Shown piece after piece: positions 14,538-20,247 of a stretch of DNA of 20,247 nt; position 1 is the stretch's first letter; each line of letters begins with the position of its first letter. The notes beneath the pieces are model-generated. The model had not been told where the DNA came from. It was given only the letters and a program-made list of their open reading frames with translations, and ran no database searches. Origin of the DNA: Deltaproteobacteria bacterium (GTDB lineage: Bacteria > Desulfobacterota > DSM-4660 > Desulfatiglandales > Desulfatiglandaceae); assembly GCA_003646995.1 (NCBI GenBank), contig QMLZ01000030.1, forward strand, positions 1-20,247, read 5' to 3'. Position numbers and translations under genes: made by a program.

Positions 14538-15605
14538 TTAGTTTGCCCTTCCTTTCAGTCTGTAAACATAGGCGAGCACTTCTGCAACCGCCTGGTATAG
14601 GGCGGAGGGTATCTCTTCGCCCATATCCACCAATTTATACAAATTTTGTGCCAGGGATTTGTTCTCCACCAGCGGAATTCCATTGTCCTGGGCGACCTCC
14701 CTTATTCTGAAGGCTATGTGTTCAGCACCCTTGGCCACCACCTTAGGGGCGGTCATTGTTAGGGCATCGTACTTTAGCGCAACGGCTAAATGCGTGGGGT
14801 TCGTTATGACAACGTCTGCAGTCTTTACCTCTTCCATCATTCGCCTTCTGGCCATTTCTCTCTGGATTGCCCTTATTCTACTTTTCACCAATGGGTCACC
14901 TTCGGTCTGCTTGAACTCTTCCTTCACCTCTTGTTTTGTCATTTTTATGCTCTGCTCAAATTCCCATTTCTGGTAGAGGTAATCCAACAAGGCCAACAGC
15001 GCGATCACAATGCAGCTTTTCCCCACAACTTTCAGAGAGGCATGTCCCAAATAGGCCATTATCTGTGTTTTGTCCTGGTATGTTAATTGGATGAAATGAC
15101 CCAGTTCTCCTTTGAGTACTGAAAAAGCCGCCCATCCCACAATCAGTATCTTGCCTATTGATTTGGCCAGTTCTACTAACGAGCGTTTCGAGAACATGCG
15201 TTTGGCGCCTTCCACTGGGTTGATTTTTGACGCCTTTGGTGCCAACGGTTCGACACTCCAAATCAGGCCCGTCTGTGCTAGATTCGAGGCAAGTGCTGCA
15301 ACAACCAATACCAGCATGACGGGAAGGAGCAAGGATATGATAAGCTGGAGGTAGTCCTTGGCCAAAACGAATACGTCTATATCCCCTTGGCTGACGAACG
15401 CTGCCGAAGCAAAGGCCTCACGCATCATGGCACCGAGGGAACACATCAGCTTATGCCCCCCAAACAGAAAGAAAAGGACCCCGGAACCTATGACAGCTAC
15501 CGAAGGGATTTCTCTGCTTTTTCCTACCTGCCCCTTCTTGCGAGCGTCTTCGCGTCGCTTCGGGGTTGGCTGTTCGGTTTTCTCTTGAAAGGATTCTTCA
15601 GGCAT
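14538..15605 (-). CDS. flhB: Flagellar export switch protein FlhB
   Basis: FlhB is the export-gate subunit that controls the change from rod/hook to filament substrates. The 355-residue product begins with the family pattern EKTEQPTPKRREDARKKGQV, followed by four membrane helices (about 35-55, 88-115, 145-165, 190-215). A long cytoplasmic linker leads to the autocleavage motif N269-P-T-H272, the same numbering as in Salmonella. Conserved blocks after it (VAKG, GIPLVENKSLA, IPSALYQAVAEVLAYVYRL) complete the domain. A second copy of this C-terminal domain alone is encoded at 6374-6691. The ATG has a GTGAGAAGAG purine tract upstream and lies 7 bases after the fliR stop. Confidence 0.98.
   Translation of the reverse strand: MPEESFQEKTEQPTPKRREDARKKGQVGKSREIPSVAVIGSGVLFFLFGGHKLMCSLGAMMREAFASAAFVSQGDIDVFVLAKDYLQLIISLLLPVMLVLVVAALASNLAQTGLIWSVEPLAPKASKINPVEGAKRMFSKRSLVELAKSIGKILIVGWAAFSVLKGELGHFIQLTYQDKTQIMAYLGHASLKVVGKSCIVIALLALLDYLYQKWEFEQSIKMTKQEVKEEFKQTEGDPLVKSRIRAIQREMARRRMMEEVKTADVVITNPTHLAVALKYDALTMTAPKVVAKGAEHIAFRIREVAQDNGIPLVENKSLAQNLYKLVDMGEEIPSALYQAVAEVLAYVYRLKGRAN
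14638..14653 (-). promoter_or_regulatory. Near-consensus sigma-54 site upstream of flhA
   Basis: On the minus strand this reads TGGCAC-AAAAT-TTGTA, against the sigma-54 consensus TGGCAC-N5-TTGCA. The -24 half and spacing are exact, but the -12 half has GT instead of the near-invariant GC. It lies inside flhB, about 107 bases before the flhA start. flhA has sigma-54 promoters in some polar flagellates, but the broken -12 makes this a weak candidate. Confidence 0.2.
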
Positions 15606-15612
15606 ACTCTTC

Positions 15613-16383
15613 TCACATCAGCTGTATAGCCTTCACAAGGATCTCTGCCATATGTCGAATCAAGGCCACCAAAAAAGGAGAAAGGTTGTTCATCATAATG
15701 CCAAACAGGATCAAACCCAGGCCGATGTTTATTGAAAAGCCCACCATCAGGATGTTTACCTGTGGGACCGTCCTGGCCACAATTCCAAGACCCAGATTGG
15801 ACAAGAAAAGAGCAATGAGAATAGGGGCCGACAATTTCAGAGCTATCACGAACATCTCTCCGCTTACCTTGGCAATGGCCGTGTAAAGAGCAGGAGATCC
15901 TGAGAAACCATTGGGTGGAATTAATTCAAATGAGTATGCAATGGCCCTTATAAACGCATGGTGCCCGTTGACCGAAAAGAAAATAAGGACCGTTACCAAA
16001 TACAAAAACTGGGACATGACCGAGCTCTGCCCACCGGTCTGGGGATCCATCACGCTAGCCATATTAAAGCCCATCTGGAAGCCAAGGAATTGGCCGGCCA
16101 GTTGGACAGAGGCCAAGATAAATTTGACCCCCAATGCCATGGTAAAACCCATGATCACCTCTGAGATAACAACGATGAAGAACCCCAGTGTACTTGCAGG
16201 CAGAGTTGTCTTTGGAACCGCCGGCAGCATAGCTATTGTTAGGACCATCGCAAAACCAAGCTTCCACAAAGAAGGCAGACCTCTCGCCCCGAAAAACGGC
16301 AACATAAAGGCTATAATGCTCACCCGGAGCAAGGCCCAAAAAAACGTCTGAAAATCTGCAGGGTCGATTATTGGTAGCGCCAT
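15613..16383 (-). CDS. fliR: Flagellar export gate protein FliR
   Basis: FliR joins FliP and FliQ to build the helical export gate. The 256-residue product is highly hydrophobic, with FliR blocks: FQTFFWALLRVSIIAFMLPF at the start, EVIMGFTMALGVKFILASVQ, then GQFLGFQMGFNMASVMDPQT in the middle. Later come GLGIVARTVPQVNILMVGFS and INIGLGLILFGIMM, a strongly conserved FliR region. Length is typical. GAGGTGAG lies upstream of the ATG. A 42-base gap separates it from fliQ and 7 bases from flhB. Confidence 0.97.
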   Translation of the reverse strand: MALPIIDPADFQTFFWALLRVSIIAFMLPFFGARGLPSLWKLGFAMVLTIAMLPAVPKTTLPASTLGFFIVVISEVIMGFTMALGVKFILASVQLAGQFLGFQMGFNMASVMDPQTGGQSSVMSQFLYLVTVLIFFSVNGHHAFIRAIAYSFELIPPNGFSGSPALYTAIAKVSGEMFVIALKLSAPILIALFLSNLGLGIVARTVPQVNILMVGFSINIGLGLILFGIMMNNLSPFLVALIRHMAEILVKAIQLM

Positions 16384-16425
16384 AAAGGTCTCACCTCTTT
16401 GTTTCCGGAACTACTAGGAGAAAAG

Positions 16426-16695
16426 CTAACGAATGAAAGTTGGGATACTCTCAATGATTCTGCTGGCAAAAAAACTCATCTTGTGGAGCATCCATGGGGC
16501 CACGGCTATAAGCGTAAGTAAGGTCGCGATAATCTTCGGGACGAATGTAAGGGTCATCTCCTGTATTTGGGTGGTGGCTTGAAGGATGGCGATAGCCAGT
16601 CCCACTATGAGGCCTACACCCAGCAATGGCGCTGAAAGGAGAAGGCTCAACTTTACGGCTTCGTTGGCCAGGCTTACTACTGATTCTGGAGTCAT
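16426..16695 (-). CDS. fliQ: Flagellar export gate protein FliQ
   Basis: The 89-residue protein has two membrane helices (about 15-37 and 51-71), the exact size and build of FliQ. Family residues are visible: N-terminal MTPESVVSLANEAVKLSLLL, GLIVGLAIAILQATTQIQEM, then TLTFVPKIIATLLTL. FliQ packs around the FliP-FliR core of the export gate. It follows fliP after 10 bases, with a GTGAGGA ribosome site in that overlap region, and precedes fliR in the canonical order P-Q-R. Confidence 0.97.
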   Translation of the reverse strand: MTPESVVSLANEAVKLSLLLSAPLLGVGLIVGLAIAILQATTQIQEMTLTFVPKIIATLLTLIAVAPWMLHKMSFFASRIIESIPTFIR

Positions 16696-16705
16696 TTCTA
16701 AGTCC

Positions 16706-17479
16706 TCACAAGAAGCTCTTAATCATTGAACCTATCAAAAGGTTCCACCCATCTACCAACACAAAGAGCATTAGTTTAAATGGGAGCGACACCATAAAAG
16801 GCGGCAGCATCATCATTCCCATGGAAAGCAAAACGCTTGCAACCACCATATCTATCACCAGAAAGGGGATATATATCAAAAATCCTATCTGAAACGCCGT
16901 CTTCAGCTCGCTTATTACAAAGGATGGAATCAGTACCAAAGTGGGAACATCTTCCATAGTCTTGGGTCTGGCTTCATGGGCTACTTTCATAAACAGGGCA
17001 AGGTCCTTCTTCCTCGTCTGCCTGAACATAAACTGCCTGATGGGAGCAAGGGCCTTCTTTACCGCCTCCTGCTGTGTTATCTTCTCTTGGAGATATGGTT
17101 GGAGCGCATCATTGTTCACTTTGTTATAGACCGGGCTCATAATGAAAAATGTCAGCAACAACGCGAGCCCGATCAAAACCTGATTTGGAGGCATCTGCTG
17201 TGTGCCCAGTGCATGTCGAATCAATGAGAAAACAACGATAATTCTTGTGAATGAGGTCATCATGACCACAATGGCCGGAGCAAGGGACAACACTGTGAGC
17301 AAAAACAGTATTTGCAATAATGTGGATAGCTCATGGGGGTTATTTGCTTCTTTCACTCCTATGGTAATGGTGGGGAGATATGGGCCGTTTTGGGCATAGG
17401 CATTGATTCTGGAAAGAAACAGCACCAGAACCAAGACTGTCAGCCCAATCAAAACGACCTGTTTACAGCAGGCTCTCAT
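16706..17479 (-). CDS. fliP: Flagellar export gate protein FliP
   Basis: FliP forms the pentameric core of the export gate. The 257-residue product has a cleavable signal peptide (about 1-29, ending AYA), as FliP does. The mature protein has the family core: LAPAIVVMMTSFTRIIVVFS, LIRHALGTQQMPPNQVLIGL (86-105) and ALLLTFFIMSPVYNKV. A periplasmic helical loop follows, then the C-terminal blocks PSFVISELKTAFQIGFLIYI, PFLVIDMVVASVLLSMGMMM and PFKLMLFVLVDGWNLL. The ATG shares an ATGA four-base overlap with the fliO stop, implying coupled translation. Confidence 0.98.
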   Translation of the reverse strand: MRACCKQVVLIGLTVLVLVLFLSRINAYAQNGPYLPTITIGVKEANNPHELSTLLQILFLLTVLSLAPAIVVMMTSFTRIIVVFSLIRHALGTQQMPPNQVLIGLALLLTFFIMSPVYNKVNNDALQPYLQEKITQQEAVKKALAPIRQFMFRQTRKKDLALFMKVAHEARPKTMEDVPTLVLIPSFVISELKTAFQIGFLIYIPFLVIDMVVASVLLSMGMMMLPPFMVSLPFKLMLFVLVDGWNLLIGSMIKSFL

Positions 17480-17985
17480 GCCTCGTGATCACCTCGCAAT
17501 GATTCACCGAAAAGCATCTTCTTTTTATTCAAAATTTTTTGAAACGCTCCCGCTGGCCCTTCTTGCCCAGCCCTTTCGTGGACTACCTCGCTCTTGGAAT
17601 CGGTCATGTACAGAAGATTTATACTTTCTGTACCCACTCCTAGAACTAACCACTTGTCATCTACTTCGACCACTGTGACCGACCTTTTCGGTGCAATCGC
17701 AAGGGACCCCGCGATCCGCATACTAGGTCCTTCCTGCTTCAATTTTGGAAGACCTCTGAACCTTTTCAATATGTAAAAAACCACAATGATCAGGCCTATT
17801 ATTAATAGAAGCGAGGCAAGCATCTTTATTGTTGCCATTGTCATGTCCGAGGTTGGCGAGGGAAGGCCCTGGCCTGATTCCTCTGCCCCTAGGGGGCTGG
17901 CACACCAAACAACGAAAACTATCACCAGTGTCCAAAGGCGGCCACGGAAGCTGCAGTAAGAATTGTCAACGGTTTGCCTTTTCAT
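17476..17985 (-). CDS. fliO: Flagellar protein FliO, export-gate assembly factor
   Basis: FliO helps the FliP ring assemble. The 169-residue protein has an N-terminal hydrophobic signal-like segment (about 17-34). A membrane helix (about 52-74, ending YILKRFRG) follows. The cytoplasmic FliO domain has the pattern MRIAGSLAIAPKRSVTVVEV and DDKWLVLGVGTESINLLY, the typical beta-rich block. The extra N-terminal signal is seen in FliO of some deltaproteobacteria and Firmicutes; in others the protein starts at the membrane helix. There is no clear ribosome site before the ATG, which lies 13 bases after the fliN stop. Confidence 0.92.
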   Translation of the reverse strand: MKRQTVDNSYCSFRGRLWTLVIVFVVWCASPLGAEESGQGLPSPTSDMTMATIKMLASLLLIIGLIIVVFYILKRFRGLPKLKQEGPSMRIAGSLAIAPKRSVTVVEVDDKWLVLGVGTESINLLYMTDSKSEVVHERAGQEGPAGAFQKILNKKKMLFGESLRGDHEA

Positions 17986-17998
17986 AACTATTTCGCCA

Positions 17999-18385
17999 TC
18001 AGGCCAGCTTTTTCACCCTTTCCCCGGGACTTATTATGTTGGTGAGCCTGACACCAAATTTTTCGTTTACAACAACGACCTCGCCCTCTGCCATGAGCTT
18101 TTGGTTAACGTAAATCTCTACGGGTTCGCTAGTAAGCTTTTCCAACTCAACAACAGAACCTTGCCCGAGCTTTAACAGCTCGCCAATCTGTATGGTGGTT
18201 CGGCCCAGCTCAACGGTTATCTCAAGCGGCACATCTAAGAGAAAATCCAACCCCTTCGATTCTTCAGCTTGCTTTTGATTAAGCTGCATCTCAGAGAGTT
18301 CCATTGCTTCGGGCTTTTGCCCGGCATCGTGAGGGTTGCCTTTTTCCTGTTCTTTCTCCCCTGAACTGACCTGCTCTTCTGCCAT
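17999..18385 (-). CDS. fliN: Flagellar motor switch protein FliN
   Basis: FliN forms the lower C-ring of the motor switch. The 128-residue product has a charged, probably flexible N-terminal 45 residues. The SpoA/FliMN domain follows at about 47-127: LDFLLDVPLEITVELGRTTI, QIGELLKLGQGSVVELEKLT, EPVEIYVNQKLMAEGEVVVV and NEKFGVRLTNIISPGERVK. These are near-invariant FliN blocks. The start at 18385 has GAGGTGG upstream; a reading to 18442 would add a non-family extension. A 66-base gap separates it from fliM. Confidence 0.97.
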   Translation of the reverse strand: MAEEQVSSGEKEQEKGNPHDAGQKPEAMELSEMQLNQKQAEESKGLDFLLDVPLEITVELGRTTIQIGELLKLGQGSVVELEKLTSEPVEIYVNQKLMAEGEVVVVNEKFGVRLTNIISPGERVKKLA

Positions 18386-18389
18386 TTTT

Positions 18390-18396
18390 CCACCTC
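18390..18396 (-). promoter_or_regulatory. Ribosome binding site that decides the fliN start
   Basis: GAGGTGG on the minus strand lies 4 bases before the ATG at 18385 (7 bases counted from GAGG). It favours the shorter FliN of 128 residues over upstream starts at 18442 or 18418. Confidence 0.65.
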
Positions 18397-18451
18397 GAAT
18401 TTTACTTGATTCGTTCATGGCGTCTGCCCCGTGGGCATACACCTACTGTGT

Positions 18452-19426
18452 CTATCCAGCGATCATGTCATGAATTTTGAACACCTTCTTATTCTTATGT
18501 TTTCCCGCAAGACCCGAAAACTTTGGTCTTCCTTCGACCTTGCCGATGAGGTTGCTGCTGGGATCATTTTCCAAGACAAGGATGTCTCCTTCCTTCATAT
18601 TCAAGAATTCTTGCACAGACAAATGCGTCCAACCCAAATCTACGCTCATTTTCACCCCCACCTCCTTCAAACTGCTCTTGAGCCTTTCGAGCCACAGCTT
18701 GTCAATATCCTCGCTTTCTTCCGTGAAGCTTCCTGAGAGCTTTTCGCGAATCGGCTGTATGGAAGCATAGGGGATGCAGATTATTATGTGCCCAATAGGT
18801 TTATTGAACTCTATTTCCATCTTCACTGAAACGAGAAACTCCGTGGGATGAACAACATTGACTGCCAGGGCGTTAGTCTCTGAGCGCAAGAAGCTTGCTT
18901 TTATGGGGTAGATCTCCGCCCATGAATTTGTCATGTTTTCAAGTACAATAGATACGATCTTGCTAATTATCTTTTTCTCGATTGGTGTGAAATCCCGGCC
19001 TTCAACCTTCGTACTGTCGGTACCGCTGCCACCCAAATAGGCTTCCAGCAAATTAAAAACCAGCCGGCTTTCCAACACAAGCATCCCTGTCCCTTTGAGG
19101 GGTTCCATCTTGAATAGATGGAGGCTCGTAGGAATAGGCAGTGCGCGCTGGAACTCCTCGAACTTGATAAGCTCCAAGCCCCCGGCATCTACGTCCACCA
19201 CTCTGCGCAATGAGGCAGAGAGGCTGTTTTTTAAATTCACCGCGAACCTGTCGTTTATCATGCTCAAAAGGGGCATATCTCCTTTGAGATTCCTGCCTCG
19301 AGTATTCCAGTCGTAAGGCTGGTAGTCCAGTTCGTTGTCTAGACCTTTTTGATCTGTTTCTATCTCGCCCTTATCCAGACCTTTCAGCAGGGCATCAACT
19401 TCATCTTGAGAAAGTATTTGGTTCAT
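18452..19426 (-). CDS. fliM: Flagellar motor switch protein FliM
   Basis: FliM links CheY-P binding to rotor switching. The 324-residue product begins with the CheY-binding peptide, here NQILSQDEVDALLKGL, so the motor is expected to respond to chemotaxis, although no che genes are in the window. The middle domain contains LSMINDRFAVNLKNSLSASL, EFQRALPIPTSLHLFKM and VFNLLEAYLGGSGTDSTKVE. The C-terminal SpoA domain carries VDLGWTHLSVQEFLNMKEGD and GKVEGRPKFSGLAGKHKNKK. Length is typical. A 73-base gap to fliL holds no feature; the ribosome site is a modest AGGA. Confidence 0.98.
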   Translation of the reverse strand: MNQILSQDEVDALLKGLDKGEIETDQKGLDNELDYQPYDWNTRGRNLKGDMPLLSMINDRFAVNLKNSLSASLRRVVDVDAGGLELIKFEEFQRALPIPTSLHLFKMEPLKGTGMLVLESRLVFNLLEAYLGGSGTDSTKVEGRDFTPIEKKIISKIVSIVLENMTNSWAEIYPIKASFLRSETNALAVNVVHPTEFLVSVKMEIEFNKPIGHIIICIPYASIQPIREKLSGSFTEESEDIDKLWLERLKSSLKEVGVKMSVDLGWTHLSVQEFLNMKEGDILVLENDPSSNLIGKVEGRPKFSGLAGKHKNKKVFKIHDMIAG

Positions 19427-19499
19427 ATGATTCCTGCGCTATAACCCACGATTTGATGTCACAATTCTTCAGCCTTCTGCCTAACGACCCGATTACTTA

Positions 19500-20015
19500 C
19501 TACTGCATTATGAACTCAGTAAAATACACATTCTTGACCTTCCCCGTTTTCAAAAACCTGTTAAGCGTGGCCAGTATCTCCGCCCTTAGTTGATACTTTC
19601 CGGACAAATCGCTAATGTCTTTAAATGATTTGCTGCTGAGAAGAGTCAAGATAGCATCACGGAGTTGGGGAAGTCGCTTATCCATCTCCGGCCGCATCTC
19701 TTCTTTGGCCAGTTCAAGCTCTAGCGTCACTTTTAGGTACCTCTTTCCCATTGGATCCATAAGGTTGACTATGAAGGTTTCCATAGGATAGATTGGGCCA
19801 ATGTCTGGTTTTGCAACCTCTTCTGTCTTCTTGGCTTCCGCCTCCTTTTCCCCTTTCCCCAGAAACTTATTGAGCATACCGCTCTTAAAAGCAAAGAAGC
19901 CCCCTCCTGCCATGATGAATACGAGCAGGATTAAAATGATCAACTTCATGGGAAGGCCCTTTTTCTCTTTCTCTCGTTCCTTGGCCTCGGGTTCCTTTTT
20001 TTCTTCGTCAGCCAT
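19500..20015 (-). CDS. fliL: Flagellar basal-body protein FliL
   Basis: FliL surrounds stator units in the periplasm and affects torque. The 171-residue product has a charged cytoplasmic N-terminus (1-22), one membrane helix (about 24-43) and a linker. The periplasmic FliL domain (about 75-171) contains METFIVNLMDPMGKRYLKVT, MDKRLPQLRDAILTLLSSKS and the terminal GKVKNVYFTEFIMQ, all hallmark FliL. GAGGTGAG lies just before the ATG. A more divergent FliL-like protein is at 8672-9565. It follows motA after 72 bases. Confidence 0.97.
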   Translation of the reverse strand: MADEEKKEPEAKEREKEKKGLPMKLIILILLVFIMAGGGFFAFKSGMLNKFLGKGEKEAEAKKTEEVAKPDIGPIYPMETFIVNLMDPMGKRYLKVTLELELAKEEMRPEMDKRLPQLRDAILTLLSSKSFKDISDLSGKYQLRAEILATLNRFLKTGKVKNVYFTEFIMQ

Positions 20016-20087
20016 AATCTCACCTCGCTTTTCAGGTAATCAGGCTAAAGGGTGTTAGTAGTTAACTTCTGCCTAAATACCTTCTAC

Positions 20088-20247
20088 CTATTTATTAAAC
20101 GAGCTTTGCCTCATTTGAGGAGGTAAATATGCATTGAGTTTCTGTTCAATCACTCTTGGGTTTTCCCCTTTGGCAATAGATATTACACCCTCTGTCATGA
20201 GGTCTTTCATCATGACCTCCTCACTGCTTCGATTCTTTAATTTTCCA
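20088..20247 (-). CDS. motA: Flagellar motor stator protein MotA, C-terminal end, cut by window edge
   Basis: Only the last 52 codons are visible; the gene continues past the right edge. The tail reads GKLKNRSSEEVMMKDLMTEG and VISIAKGENPRVIEQKLNAY followed by LPPQMR. This is the conserved C-terminal pattern of MotA/PomA: an I-x-x-G-E-N-P-R motif and a closing LPP. MotA forms the ion channel with MotB and pushes on FliG. The stop (TAG, 20090-20088) is followed by 72 bases and then fliL, with no motB in between, which is unusual because motA-motB are normally adjacent. Ion type (proton or sodium) cannot be told from this tail. Confidence 0.88.
   Translation of the reverse strand, partial: GKLKNRSSEEVMMKDLMTEGVISIAKGENPRVIEQKLNAYLPPQMRQSSFNK

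Noticed and set aside
1..20247. Mobile elements, CRISPR arrays, tRNA genes, toxin or defence genes
   Set aside because: No transposase, spaced direct repeats or tRNA-like fold was seen on reading; the window is occupied by flagellar genes throughout.

Overview
The whole window is one stretch of a flagellar gene cluster. All 26 genes I can support lie on the minus strand, packed head to tail with gaps of a few to about 75 bases and several overlaps. The only larger gap is 269 bases, at 6105-6373. There are no rRNA or tRNA genes, insertion sequences or CRISPR arrays. Both window edges cut genes: motA at the right and flgK at the left. L- and P-ring genes (flgH with a lipobox, flgI, flgA) show a Gram-negative cell envelope. 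flhF-flhG-fliA directly after flhA and a FlgJ without a hydrolase domain fit a deltaproteobacterium (Desulfobacterota or a relative), probably with polar flagella. That taxonomic call is inference; no marker gene is present.

Read in the direction of transcription (right to left), the first block is the end of motA, then fliL, fliM, fliN and the export-gate genes fliO, fliP, fliQ, fliR, flhB and flhA (20247 to about 12444). They encode the stator link, the switch/C-ring and the core of the flagellar type III secretion system. Next come flhF, flhG and fliA (12441 to 9568), which set flagellar placement and number and supply the late-gene sigma factor.

The least ordinary part is the block between fliA and flgF (9565 to 6374). 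It holds a second FliL-like protein with a long acidic cytoplasmic tail; a 78-residue highly charged protein of unknown function; a membrane-anchored coiled-coil protein with a helix-turn-helix-like end (DUF2802/SwrB-like architecture); a short FliK-like protein; and a stand-alone FlhB C-terminal-domain paralogue (FlhX type) that lacks the NPTH autocleavage motif. Three of the five are apparent paralogues or partial copies of export and stator parts, so the block looks like an accessory module acting on flagellar export or motor function. The components resemble known families. The block is the best candidate for something under-described, but I do not claim a new system.

The last block, after the 269-base gap, runs flgF, flgG, flgA, flgH, flgI, flgJ, flgN and the start of flgK (6104 to 1): distal rod, P and L rings, rod cap, and hook-filament junction with its chaperone. 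Notable absences are motB between motA and fliL, and flgM between flgJ and flgN. Several starts have been moved to internal codons because a well-spaced ribosome binding site and family length support them.
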